A stretch of DNA of 64,000 nt from Dama dama (Eukaryota > Chordata > Mammalia > Artiodactyla > Cervidae): positions 57,440,001-57,504,000 of the forward strand of contig NC_083691.1 in assembly GCF_033118175.1 (NCBI RefSeq), read 5' to 3'. Every line of letters begins with the position of its first letter. The first letter of the stretch is position 1. A model generated the notes under the pieces. It was given only the letters and a program-made list of their open reading frames with translations. It made no database searches and had not been told where the DNA came from. The position numbers and the translations under genes were made by a program. This document shows, piece after piece, positions 1-11,640 of the stretch.

Positions 1-14
1 TGCTATTTTTCTTT

Positions 15-160
15 AGTTGCTGAGATGTATCAAACTCTTTGCAACACAGAGGACTGCAGGCCACCCACCAGGCTCCTCTGTCCATGGGATTTCGCATGCA
101 AGAATACTGGAGTGGGATGCCATTTCCTTTCTCAGGGGATCTTCCCGACTAGGGAGCCAC
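15..160 (-). mobile_element. BovA-type SINE fragment
   Basis: Antisense ruminant SINE body, recognised from the 'ccaccaggctcctctgtcca', 'aatactggagtggg' and 'ggggatcttcccgac' blocks. It is followed directly by an AT-rich microsatellite. Unit B has a full copy; unit C has lost most of it. Confidence 0.85.
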
Positions 161-209
161 ATATATGTATGTATGTATGTATGTATATATATATATATAT
201 ATATATATA
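161..209. repeat. (ATGT)n/(AT)n microsatellite
   Basis: Repeated ATGT units running into a pure AT run. Length and purity differ among units A, B and C, so it is polymorphic between duplicons. Confidence 0.95.
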
Positions 210-3200
210 GTCAAAGAAGTTCTTGAGGAAAAAGTTCACTTGAGATGATGGGATAACATGAAAAACGTATGACTGTGTTTTCTTTTTTCCCAGTGCTGCT
301 TCAAGAGAACTCTTCCTCTGTTAACTCTTTCTCATCAAGTAGAACCAGTTTCCACAGGATTTCCTGGTTCTTGTCAGTTCTGTGTGAAAAACTAAGGCTC
401 TCACTGCCTATATGTTGGAAGCCACAGTCATGAGCCTGCATTTCAAAAGGAGATGGTGTTTGTGAGATGGAATCAGGCCCCAGGCCACCAGTGCTCAGGG
501 AATCAGTCTATCACACCAGCTTTTATTAAAGAGGGAAACCACAGGACTATTCTCATGGGTCAGCCTGATGCAGGTCATGATGGATTGAACGGTTCCTGAA
601 AAATAATGACAATGTCAAATTCCTTTTGTCCTGAAAACAGAATCTTGGAAATTATAAAAGCAGACTTTGCTTTTTTAGACTTTGGGCAATATAAATCCAA
701 AATCAAACTAAACTAATCAAGAGAAATGAACTAATACAATATCCTGCAAGATTCCATAATAATATTTGGTCTTTATATTCTCTGGGAAATCCTCAAGATT
801 AAAAATTTGAACAATTTTGAAAAGATAACAGAGCAAAAATGATGTTTGCCTTTCAACTCTGAACGTTATGGTAATAATCTCATTGACTCCAAAAAAAACC
901 ATGGTGTAGAGGTAGATAAAGAATTTTATAAGTTCCATAGTTCACCAAAGTGTAACTCACCCTTTTATTTATGTATACTTCTTTAAGTTTTTGCTTTCTT
1001 TGATCTTGTCTTTTTCAAAAAAGAATTATCCTGGGTTTTCTTCCTGCTTTCTGAAGCTACCAAGACAAATAGGGGTTTCTAGCAGGTGGCAGGCTGCTGT
1101 TCTGAAAATTCCAGCCCTCTAACTAATGATGCAGTGAACCAAGTCAAAGGACAAGAATCTGAAAGAAAAGCAAACACATACAAAACAAAGTGAAGAAGCT
1201 ATTAGAAATATTAATGCTAGTTTTATATGAATCCTTTAGCATCTATTAAAGTAAGAGTTGCTTTTACGTACTATTACTGGTTGAATTCTGTTCTCCTAAA
1301 ACTTATAGTGATGTTTTAGACTCCAGGACCTCTGAACATGACATTATTTAGAAAATAGCCAGTATTGATATGATTTGGTGATCATGATGTGGTCATACTG
1401 TGCTGTGGTGGGCCTTTAATATAAGTGGCCTTCTAAGGAGAGGAGAAAGGACACAAAGACGGAGATCCAGAGAAGAGACCATGTGAAGACAGACGCAGTG
1501 ACTGGACTTATGGTGTCAATGGTTAAGGAGACCCCGGGGCTCAGGAAAGGGGAAAAGGTGAGGAGTGCTTTCACCTCAGAGGGCAGCTGATCTAGCCTGG
1601 ACAACACCTGGTTTCATTCCTCAGGTCTTCAGTCCTGACAGAATACCTTTCTGTTGTTTTAGCCCATCAATCTCTAGTACTTTCTTACAGAAGTCTTAAG
1701 AAACAAATAAATTCAGTCCTGAGAATGGAAACATAAATTGTGGGGAAAAGAATTAAAGTGAGAATTCTGTGGTATTTTCTTTTATGACAAATCAAGTTTT
1801 CAGAAACTCCTTTTACAAAATATTCTTTAAGATGGATGAATTTCGGAGAGAATTTGTCTCTTTTGTGAACTTACTAGAAAACTTCTAAAGGTCTCTGTTA
1901 ATGCTTGTCTTATCTCATAGTCAACTATCCTAAGATCTACAGAAAATGTAAAACTCTCTTAAGAATTGATTCTCCATCAGGAAAACAGTCTTTAAAATAT
2001 TCCTCTCTTACTTTAGACAGAAAGTATAAGATTTCTCATTCTAAAAAACACTCTCTGCCTCCTGTATGTTAGCAAACCAGGCTGAGGCCTGTAAACAAAA
2101 CTAAATAGCAGCTCACACTAGTCGCATAACACCACCCAGGAATAAGGAAAGTTTTTCAGGGTTGAATGTATAACCTCCATGAGTTCCAGGTGAGGGGCGG
2201 GCCTCTGTGGGTCTCCAACCTTGACCGTAGTCAACTGAATGAGGAAGGCCTTAGGCAGGCAGCTTCACTGTACTTTAGTCTCTGTTGTCAGATGCTATTA
2301 GTTTCAGTTCCTTAAAACTAGAAGCCAGTGTATGATATGCATGACTTGGAGACTGTCCTGTTGGTGTTTGAGCTTGTTTTCCTGCTGTCATTTTTCCATG
2401 GAATGAAGATTGTGACTGTGACAGCCTCTATGCAGGGTTTTCTGCAGACCCGGCCCCCTTTCAGACAAACCCATGCTGCCATGGGCAAGGTTAGAGACAC
2501 GCAGAGGCCTGTTCGCCTCCTGGATCCAAACCTGGATCCCTTATTTGAACAAGTGAGAGATTGTCATTGAGGAAGAGTTGAGAGCAGTCCACCCGGCAGA
2601 GGGCGCTCCCTGCTGCAGGTGGGCTGGGCTAGATCCTGCACCCAAAGGCATCTGTGATGTCCAGGGAGCTGGTTGCCTTTCAAACTTGAAAGCACATTTA
2701 TCACCCACAGTCCATGGAAAAGCATTTTGGTTTCTAGGAAGCAAAGAAAAGTCTATGTGAATGTATTTATCCTCTGACTTGTATAAGCTTTCTCAAGACA
2801 CAGGTGAAGCAGGTTTGATGCCATGCCTGTCTGTTTTGCATCATTAAGTCCTTACTTTCCATGGTCATGATAGAATCAGTATCTAAATGTTTGACTCAGT
2901 TTTGTTTGTTTTCTCTTAAAATAAGTAAAAAATTCCGTAGACCTACACAACTGATCAATAGGATGAGTGAGGAAATCGCGTGCTGGAGATGGATCCTTTG
3001 TCTATAAATGTTACACTGTGTGCTGTATCCCACTCACCCATAGACGAACTGGACAAAGTACGACAATAATTCCATTGCATTGCCCACCCGAACATTCTCT
3101 GCCACATAAGCTCTTCATGTCCTCTGGGACCTTCACTAAATTCACCCTTGTACTCAAAATATATTCTCCTAAAAAGGCACAGATTCTCTGAATGTTTAAT

Positions 3201-4399
3201 ATTTTTCCACTGTCTACATGTGGTTTTTTTCTTTGACCTCTAAGAACGTCTAGTTCACTTGAAAAATGGGGAGTGGAGAACACTGGAAGATTTTGGGCAA
3301 CAAATCACAGATTCTAGCCCCTTAAGTTTTAGTTGAAGCTGCTTTTGAATGAGAATTTTTATGGTATCCCAAGATTGCAAGGGAAATGATTTTCTCCAAT
3401 TTTTCATCCAGATAAGCAGGTGTACCTGTAAAAAACAAAACTATAAGCTGAGAAGTCTCAAATTTAATGCTTTTCTTTTTTTTTTTTTTGAACCTATTCA
3501 TGATTTCAGGAGTTTACAAATCCTTATATAGAAGGGATATTCAAGACATTGTGGGGGAAAAAAATCAAGTTAAATCACTTAAACTGATATCTAAAATCAA
3601 CTGAATTCTCTGTAACCATGTCTTTTCATCTCCCATTAACTCAAATGAAAGGTTCTGAACAGGAAAGACATAAGGGATGTATAAAATATTTTGTGGCCAT
3701 TCCTCAACTTAAAACAAAAACACATTGCCTTCATGAGTAACTGAGAGCATTTCTTCTCTGCCTTAAGGAAGTACTGGGCTCATAGGAGTGAACTTCGTGT
3801 CTACCTAGTCACTTGGACCAAGACCAGGACTGAAGTCCAAGCGCTCTCTGGAGCATCAGCTGATACCATCTTTTGGTGCTTTCAGAAATTTGCATGTTGG
3901 TTTCTCTTCAAAACAGTTACCAGACCAAGGAGAGAATAAGAATCAGACTTTAAAAATAAATACATATGTTGAATATTAAATAGTAGAATATTTGCACTTC
4001 CTGGAGGAGATATGAAGGTATAAGATTAAGGAAGAACTATAGTCTATGATAAATTCCTGGAAACTTCCTGTGCAGGTGTTACTCATATTCCATACCCTTG
4101 TCCTAGTCAATCAGAAACATCATGATTCCACAGATTGTCTCTCTGTCCTGGTATCCTCACAGACTATGTGAATTATAAAATCAGTTATCAGAATGTATAG
4201 AAATCTATTATTCCAGGTAATTGCACCAAAATAATTTATTATTTTATAAGGAGGACAACTTGTTTATTCTACTATAAAAATATACCAAATAATTGCTGGT
4301 CACAATCAACCTAAACATACAAAACCTCTTTGTTTGAAACAGACAATAATGTTTCAAGTTTCAGTCAAATCATTTGTCTTGGTATAAACTAAACTTCTG
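210..4399. other. Noncoding spacer block a, left part (unit A)
   Basis: No supported gene. About 220-470 aligns by eye with 16550-16800 of the same unit, so this is an old paralogue of the spacer upstream of V-A. A 93-bp deletion near 466 removes sequence kept in B (26167-26259). Around 3470-3490 lies a poly-T run. Short open frames here carry no recognisable domain. One CTCF-like motif is listed separately. Confidence 0.7.
2593..2606 (+). promoter_or_regulatory. CTCF-like core motif
   Basis: The core CCGGCAGAGGGCGC matches the familiar CTCF consensus CCASYAGRKGGCRS at 13 of 14 positions. The same motif is present in unit C and, with one further mismatch, in unit B. CTCF binding is inferred from the motif only. 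Confidence 0.5.
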
Positions 4400-4606
4400 A
4401 GCTTCCCTGGTGGCTCAGTCAGTAAAGAAACCAGCTGCAGTGCAGGAGATTCAGGATCGATCCCTGGGTCAGTAAGATCGCGAGGAAGGCATGGTAACCC
4501 ACTCCAGTATTCTTGCTGATGAGTCCCATGGACAGAGGAATCTGGTGGGCTGCAGTCCATAGGGTCACAAGATTTCGACATGACTGAAGCGACCAAGCAC
4601 TCATGC
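4400..4606 (+). mobile_element. Bov-tA type SINE
   Basis: Sense copy beginning with the tRNA-derived 'gcttccctggtggctcag' and ending with the BovA tail including 'gacatgactgaagcgacc'. Present at the same place in units B and C. Confidence 0.9.
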
Positions 4607-6410
4607 ACGAGCTAAACTGCTAGTGTTGGTCACTACACTTCTAGTGTTGGGAGTTCATGACACTTAGAACATAGAGAAAAAAGAGAGAATGAGAAGCAGG
4701 TGAGAAAATATGTCTATGTTAAATAATTGCAGAAATAAAAGAAAACAGATTTAGAGAGAGCACAAGAAAAGGAGAGAGGAGGCATAAAGTGAATTTCCAG
4801 CCTCGCAGCATCAAAATCGTCAAGGTGATAGGCAAATAAAGAGAAACTTAGAAACAAAACATGCAATGTGTATTAGAAAATGGACTTAACTGCCTCCTGG
4901 TATGTTTTTGACACAAGGCCCAGGTGACAGCAGATTCATGCAAAGATAGTTCCAACTTAAACCCTCCTAACTGGAGCACCTGTTCAGAAATTGTGTCAAA
5001 ACAAAGTTGTCTGCAATGAGTTGAGAATCTTTTCGGGCTGCTTGGTGATTTTCTGGTCATTGTGTAGTTGATGATCTCCCTTGGTTGTCCAGATTATATT
5101 TCTGGACAAGAACACTTGATACCAAATTGCACAAAAAATTTTCCCCCAATGGTAAGAGAGCTCTCATGGGTCCTATAAATAAGAGTGGGATGTGCATGAC
5201 TTTCCAGGGTGTTGAATGTGTCTTTTTCTGAATTCTCTGAAAGGAATTGTCTGACAGCCTCTATGACTTCTGGACACTACACAGTCCACATGTAGGAGGG
5301 CTGGTCTGGCTCATGGACCAGGTGACATTGAATCTGCCAGATTTCAGAGGGCTGTGCGGTAGGTTCAGCCTGCGGTGCGAGCAGCCCTGCCTCCGGGCCA
5401 GTGCGGACACAGAGAGCTGCTCAAAGACATCAGCCCTCTGGACATAAGCGACACTCAGAGATCAGCCTGCTGAGCAACAGGAAACACATCAGGGAACCTA
5501 GTGGATGCTCTAGGGGGGACATGGCAGCCCTTGCCTGGAGGGACTGTGGGGTGTGAGCTTCCTTAGTCAGAAGGAAGGAAGGGGCTGTGGGAGGCTGTCC
5601 TAGGATGCCCTGACCTCTGTTTGCAAAGAAGAGGACTCAGTGCCTGTGACCACGATGCTCATGGTCTCTTTCTTGAGGCTCCAAGGCCATTTCCACCAGA
5701 TCGCATCCTGGTGTCAGCTCATCCTCTGGGCACTGCAGCTGCTCCTGCCACCTTGAGAAGCTGAGTCTCTATGGTAAGTTTGTGTTTGGATCTTTATACA
5801 CCATTCAGGGTCCAGTGAGTTTCCTGCTTAGAGAACAACATGCAGCATCTCCAGGCTCCTCACTGATGATGGTAGCAAGAAGTCAACTGAATTGGTATAA
5901 AACAGTTCCTACTGTGAATATGTGTAGAAATACCTGCTGAAGTCCAGCGGTTCTCTGCATGTGTTACAAATTCTGTATGTATACTGTTTCTTACAATTTC
6001 TATTATAATCAAGAATCCAGTTTTAATTGCACTTGCTATGAAACCCATTATCTGTAAAGGAATGACCTCTAATAAGTTTTATCCTCTTAACCAGAAACAC
6101 TGTTATGTAGTCCAGGTGGAATTTGAAATTATTTAATGCAATCCACATCATGTCAGAGAATGTGACTAGCCTATCTGTGATAAGCTCAGAAGTATTTTTA
6201 GAGCATTTCTAAAAGTGGGATCTATTTGAAGTATTTACACTCTATACATCTATCATTAGAAACAGGAGTCAGATGCACCTTTAGGAAATGAACATTCATA
6301 GGAACCCAACGTATTTATTTATTGTTTGAATTCTTTGTTTTTATGGCATTATACTACCTAGTTTCTAATCTCCAAAAGTGATCCTGATAAAAATGTGACA
6401 TAAATCTCCA
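4607..6410. other. Noncoding spacer block a, right part (unit A)
   Basis: No gene seen. Positions about 4880-6130 form a triplicated ancient spacer: 5247-5460 aligns with 12113-12330 (block b) and 19195-19390 (block c), sharing wording such as 'gctggtctg', 'gtgacattgaatctgccag' and 'gagcagccctgcctcc'. Another shared stretch is the 'agaagctgagtctctatgg' and 'cagggtccagtgag' area. In b it leads to a V gene; here it does not. Confidence 0.7.
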
Positions 6411-6687
6411 TGCTGCTGCTGCTGTTGCTAAGTCGCTTCAGTAGTGTCTGACTCTGCGACGCCATAGACGGCAGCCCACCAGGCTCCTCTGTCCCTGGGA
6501 TTCTCCAGTCAAGAATACTGGAGTGGGTTGCCATTTCCTTCTCCAATGCATGAAAGTGAAAAGTGAAAGTGAAGTCACTCAGTCATGTCCAACTCTTCGC
6601 GACCCCATGGACTGTAGCCTACCAGGCTCCTCCGGCCATGGGGTTTTCCAGGCAAGAGTACTGGAATGGGTTGCCATTTCCTTCTTC
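6411..6687 (-). mobile_element. BovA dimer SINE (Bov-A2 like)
   Basis: Two antisense BovA monomers in tandem, each with a 'ccaccaggctcctc' or 'taccaggctcctcc' block and a 'ggttgccatttccttc' end, separated by 'gtgaaaagtgaaagtgaagt'. Dimeric BovA is characteristic of pecoran ruminants. Confidence 0.9.
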
Positions 6688-7427
6688 AAAATCTCCATTA
6701 ACATTGGATAATTTGGAAATCTAGCCACTGAAAAAGTTACCAATAAAGAAAATGTAAAGTGGAAAATTCATGTTTGTATATTATCAGGGGAAAATGGAAA
6801 GCATAAGAATTAGATGAATGAAATAACAAAATAAAAAACATTCCTTTCTTGTTGAGCCAATGTTTACCCAATATTTTGTTCTTAAATTGTTTTCCAAAAT
6901 TTCATGTGGACAGAAGCTCTGACTTGGGTCAAGTGCACCAACCCTGCTGAAAACCATAAATCCACCTGAGGTTTGAGGCCTCATAAGGTAACTTCCATGA
7001 GAGAGGAGAGTCCTGAAATCTGAGTCAGCACGCAGAGTAGGGATGCTGGGTCAGAAAATAGAAACCTCCTACTTATTCGGACTTTTTCTTTTTCTTTACT
7101 CAAGGCTGCTGTGTGCATCCTTAATACTTGTCTGAATGCTGGAAGTTGGTCTCCATCTCCTTGGCATCTGCCAGATTTTGCACCCTTTGGACATTCCCTG
7201 TCACTGGTGGTAGCACCTCCCCAACCCTATCACATGGCCTCTGCTGGACCACCTTCAGGAGCAAGTGCGTCTGGAGACTGCTCGGCTGAGTTAAGTTGAC
7301 AGTGACTAGGTGACATGAACTTAGGTCTCTGCACAGAAACATCACTGAGCCCTTGATGATGGAAGATCTCAATTCCTGGCCACACACTCATTTCCTGTGA
7401 CATGTGCAGTGGCCCAGACACAACAGG
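6688..7427. other. Unassigned spacer (unit A)
   Basis: No recognised gene or repeat. A minus-strand open frame at 7121-7387 starts with residues loosely like a V domain (NLTQPSS) but carries no Cys/Trp framework, so I do not call a V relic. The stretch is conserved in B and C only as part of the duplicon. Confidence 0.5.
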
Positions 7428-7650
7428 GGCTTCCCAGGTGGCACTAGTGGTAAAGAACCCACCTGCCAATGCAGGAGACATAAGAGACATGGTTTCGATC
7501 CCTGGGTTGGGAAGATCTCCTGGAGGAGGGCATGGCAAACCACTCCAGTATTCTTGCCTGGAGAATCCCATGGACAGAGGAGCCTGGAAGGCTACAGTCC
7601 ACAGGGTCCCACAGAGTCGGACATGACTGAAGCGACTTAGCAACAGCATA
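7428..7650 (+). mobile_element. Bov-tA/BovA SINE, near complete
   Basis: Sense copy from 'gggcttcccaggtggcac' to 'gaagcgacttagcaacagc'. Long open frames on both strands here are translations of SINE sequence, not genes. Confidence 0.93.
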
Positions 7651-7751
7651 CACAACCCAGGAAACCAGGCGGATGGACCTTCCTCGTGATTCCATGAAGA
7701 ACAGACTGGGTTTTCTCTCTGGGTTCTTCTCATCAGTCCTCAACAGCAACA

Positions 7752-8444
7752 CCATTTTTATTTTTTATTTTTTCCATTTATTTTTATTAGTTGGAGGCTA
7801 ATTACTTTACAATATTGTAGTGGTTTTTGCCATACATTGACATGAATCAGCCATGGATTTACTTGTGTCCCCTTCCCGATCCCCCCTCCCACCTCCCTCT
7901 CCACCCGATCCCTCTGGGTCTTCCCAGTGCACCAGCCCTGAGCACTTGTCTCATGCATCCAACCTGGGTTGGTGATCTGTTTCACCCTTGATAATATACA
8001 TTTTCCATGCTGTTCTCTCGAAACATCCCACCCTCGCCTTCTCCCACAGAGTCCAAAAGTCTGTTCTGTACATCTGTGTCTCTTTTTCTGTTTTTCATAT
8101 AGGGTTATCATTACCATCTTTCTAAATTCCATATATATGCGTTAGTATACTGTATTAGTCTTTATCTTTCTGGTTTACTTCACTGTGCATAAGGGGCTCC
8201 AGTTTCATCCATCTCATTAGAACTGATTCAAATGAATTCTTTTTAATGGCTGAGTAATATTCCATAGAGTATATGTACCACAGCTTCCTTATCCATTTGT
8301 CTGCTGATGGACATCTAGGTTGCTTCCATGTCCTGGCTATTATAAACAGTGCTGCGATGAACATTGGGGTGCATGTATCTCTTTCAGATGTGGTTTCCTC
8401 GGTGTGTATGCCCAGAAGTGGGATTGCTGCGTCATATGGCAATT
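7752..8444 (-). mobile_element. L1 LINE, 3' part (ORF2 end plus 3'UTR)
   Basis: Read on the minus strand, 8155-8442 encodes the end of L1 ORF2 (YDAAIPLLGIHTEE, DTCTPMFIAALF, MEYYSAIKKN), followed by the 3'UTR and an A-rich tail that reads as a T-rich tract at 7752-7790. The element is interrupted by the FUNDC2 retrocopy and continues at 9742. Confidence 0.93.
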
Positions 8445-8458
8445 CTATTTCCAGTTTT

Positions 8459-9727
8459 GTTTTTTCATGCTACTGTTCTAAATTTTTAATGCTTGGAAAT
8501 GCCACCATTTTAAAACTCTGGATAAAGAAATAGAATTGACACAGAGGAGCTATGGGCTACCTCTGACGTTTTGAACGGAAGTAAAGAAAAGTTCAAAGCT
8601 TTAAACCCTTTCTATTAAATAAACACCCAAGAGCTTCCTCCCTCTTACACCTCAAGTCACTTATTTTACCATCAATAAACGTTTGGAAACAGCTAGGTAA
8701 TGCATTATCCTGTGTGTTGGAAAACATCCCTAGATAATATCTGAATGCCTTTAAATGATTCACTAAGTCTGACCATCCTAAATGTTATCAACTGCTTGGT
8801 TTCCCCAAAGGCCTTCCCACCAAACACAGCTTCAACACATCGTATGTCACTTTAGGACAAGGTCATTCCATATTCGGATTTTTCAACTGTCCCACACTAA
8901 GAGCAGTTCTCTTTCTGTAATCTCATATCTACTAAAATAGAAAGTAGACACCACAATTGCAAAATCTCTCATGCTTAAAGGCCAGTGTATTCAGTTCTTT
9001 TCCATGCAAAACTTAATGAGGTATCTTATATGCTTGCGATGTCTTTTCCAAATCAAGTGTGGGGCAACCTTTGAAGATCCACTTGGCATTGTCATCTTGT
9101 CCTATGTTCTGGTAAGTGTCTTTCGCCAGAAAGGAATATACTTGCTGACCTACAGATTAGTCCCGGGGGAGTGTGCTAGATAAGCACTAAGGTCTACGGT
9201 CTCTTCCATTGCTGTCAAGCTCACAGTGGGGCCGTTCCCAACTTGAATCACCAGATGCCTACAGAAGCCACTCAGATATGCCATGGCAGGGAGGAGGAAG
9301 AGGAGGAGTTTGCTGTCCTAGGGTGGAGGGAAGAGGCTGCTGGTTGGCACAGCTAGGACTAATGGTGGTGAAGTCATCCCCTCTAGGATGCCATGCCCAG
9401 CAGAAAGCCTCCGAAAAAGCCACCAGTCACTAGAACGTTCTTCTTCACAAACGGCACCACCTCCTCTGCTTTGCTCTTGACCTCTGTAGGTATCTGGTTG
9501 CTCTTGCAGATCTTCAGCTGTTCTTTGGCCTTCTTCAGGTCCTTCTCTACTCGCTGCCAGTCCACTTTGATGTAGCCAGTATGGTTTGCAAGCTGAAGCA
9601 GAAAAAAAATGCACCTCCCACAGCCGTTGCAGCCATTTCCCAACTTTCTGGAATATGAAACCCGTGCACCTTGACTGGCGGCAGCCATTTCGGCGAGCTC
9701 GTCTCGTGATGACACCCGCGGGGCTTC
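8459..9727 (-). pseudogene. FUNDC2: FUNDC2 processed pseudogene nested in L1
   Basis: The reverse strand carries the C-terminus of FUNDC2, a mitochondrial outer-membrane FUN14-domain protein: HTGYIKVDWQRVEKD, then KAKEQLKICKSNQIP, then VLVTGGFFGGFLLGMAS with the native stop at 9383-9385, and about 0.9 kb of 3'UTR. The 5' end at about 9727 begins inside the N-terminal coding part (SSRDELAEMAAASQG), which joins directly to the later CTGFIFQKVG segment. Roughly 50 codons are missing, and the junction shifts frame. A second one-base loss lies near 9640. The body is intronless, ends in a short A-rich tail and is flanked by the 14-bp target-site duplication 'ctatttccagtttt' (8445-8458 and 9728-9741). 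It is non-functional. The same insertion is in units B and C, so it predates the duplication. Confidence 0.93.
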
Positions 9728-9741
9728 CTATTTCCAGTTTT

Positions 9742-9952
9742 TAAAGAAATCTCCACACTGTTCTCCATAGTGGCTGTACTAGTTTGCATTGCCACCAACA
9801 GTGGAAGAGGGTCCCTTTTCTCCACACCCTCTCCAGCATTTATTGCTTGTAGACTTTTGGATAGCAGCCATTCTGACTGTCGTGTAATGGTACCTCATTG
9901 AGGTTTTGATTGTATTTCTCTGATAATGAGTGATGTTGAGCATCTTTCCAGA
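9742..9952 (-). mobile_element. L1 LINE, 5' continuation of the interrupted element
   Basis: Minus-strand ORF2 residues such as SNKCWRGCGEKG and the T-S-M-R-Y-H region lie directly upstream of the ORF2 end at 8155-8442 once the FUNDC2 insertion is removed. The two pieces are therefore one L1 copy. Confidence 0.9.
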
Positions 9953-10046
9953 AAAATAAATGACCCAATAAAAAAAATGAGCCACAGAACTAAACAGACA
10001 TTTCTCCAAAGAAGACATACAGATGGCTAACAAACACATGAAAATT
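9953..10046 (+). mobile_element. Inverted 5' segment of the L1
   Basis: The plus strand encodes ELNRHFSKEDIQMANKHMK, which in L1 ORF2 lies just N-terminal to the portion found on the minus strand. The opposite orientation at an abrupt join is the hallmark of twin-primed (5'-inverted) L1 insertion. Beyond it, 10047-10140 again resembles antisense L1 3'UTR. Confidence 0.85.
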
Positions 10047-11428
10047 TTTTTATTTTAAGTGAAAGGATAATTGCCCTCAGATACTGTGTTGGTTTCTTCC
10101 TTTATGTTATTGTGTTGGTTTCTTCCCAGCATCAACATGAGGATTTCTTCTTAAATTTCTTATAGGAAACATCTGCTAGTGATGATTTGTCTTCATTTTT
10201 GCATATCAAACCTATGTAAGGTACTCAATTGAAGATAAATTGAGACAAAAGCTGAGAACTTAGGATTAATTCTTTTTTTTTTTTTTTCCTTAGGATCAAT
10301 TCTTTTTATTTCATCTTCAACAGTTTCAGAAATCTACAAAATTTTAATACAGATTTTTAGAAAAAATAATTAAGACTCACTGGAAAAAACAAGATTATTA
10401 AATCACTTAAACTGATTTTTTAAAGCAAGCAAAATGATCTTTAATGATTTTTATCTCCAGTTGCCCAAATTGAAAGTTCAGAACCAGAGAAACAAGGATC
10501 GAATGAAATAGCTAGTAGTCATTTCTTTCCTTGAAGTAAGTGTACAGCTTCTGCATCAGTAAGTGAAAGTGGTGATTTTCGGCCTTAGAGGAGCAGCAGG
10601 CTTACAGGAGTGAATTTCATATCTGCTTAGTTTCTTTGGCCAGGAACCATGGATCACCCAAAGTTAAATGCTCTTTGAAGTATCAAGAGCCTCAGCTTTC
10701 AGTGCTTCCAGAAATTTTCATGTACATTCTTCTAAAGAACCTATCAGGACGTGCAGAGAATAAGAACTAGAAATTTTAAAAGTAATAATAAAGTCGATTC
10801 GGAACTCCCTCAAACAGTCACAGGAAGAAATTATAAACCTTAACAAAGATCTGTGGGCTATGATAACTCATTACAAACTTCCTCAGACATACCCTCCTCA
10901 TACTTCATATTCTTTCTCTAGTAAATTGGGAACATCTTCAATCCAGAGACTGGTGCTCTCATATTCTGAAATTCTAAAAGCACTAGGCACAGTTTGAAAC
11001 GAGTTATGAGAATTGGCTGATTCATATATTATCCCAGAAAATCTGATTGCACCACAATGATTCATTTAAAGCAAAATGAAGAAGAGAAATGGATTAATTC
11101 TGTGGAAAAAATTAGAGCAACTATTTGCAAGTCGATAACAATTTTGGATACCCTACAGACAAGAGCAACAGTTGCAGTTCGTGGCTTGCTGCAGAAGTTT
11201 CCAGATTCAGTAAAGTAATTTAGCTTTGTCTCCAACTTGTAGTGTTGGTATTAATGATAGTTCAATCTACAGTGAAAATATACAGAAAAAAAAAGAAATA
11301 ATGAAAAATCTTTTAACAAAATTTGTTTCAATGTTAACATTTGCAGAGAGAGAGACAAAGAAAGAGAGGACGGAGGGGAGGTGTAATTTGAATAATCCCC
11401 CTTTTAGCATTAAATCTACAATGTGATG
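10047..11428. other. Noncoding spacer block b, left part (unit A)
   Basis: Starts with a remnant resembling antisense L1 3'UTR (about 10047-10140), where a 'tgtgttggtttcttcc' element is repeated twice in A and C but present once in B. Near 10260-10305 a short 'ttagga..aattcttttt' element is duplicated around a T-run, again in A and C only. The remainder is spacer paralogous to blocks a and c. No gene seen. Confidence 0.7.
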
Positions 11429-11640
11429 GGGGTTCCCATGTGGCCCTAGTGGTAAAGAACCCGCTTGCCAATGCAGGAGATGTGACTTCAATCACTGGGT
11501 GGGGAAGATCCCCTGGAGGAAGTCGCGACAACCCACTCCAGTATTCTTACCTGGAGAATCCCATGGACAGAGGAGCCTGGTGGGCTACATCCATAGTGTT
11601 GCAAAGAGTCGGACACGACTGAAGCGACTTAGCACACACT
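11429..11640 (+). mobile_element. Bov-tA/BovA SINE
   Basis: Sense copy from 'ggttcccatgtggccctag' to 'gaagcgacttagcacacac'. Same site in B and C. Confidence 0.92.

Noticed and set aside
7121..7387. Possible V-domain start (NLTQPSS) in the spacer where block a should have a V gene
   Set aside because: No conserved Cys or Trp positions, no acceptor, and no heptamer-nonamer pair found nearby.
7230..7755. Open frames of 103-167 codons on both strands (and copies at 33 and 59 kb)
   Set aside because: They translate SINE sequence and its flank; the same peptides recur wherever this SINE family occurs.
8459..9727. Functional FUNDC2 retrogene
   Set aside because: Internal loss of about 50 codons, frame breaks and a truncated 5' end in all three copies.
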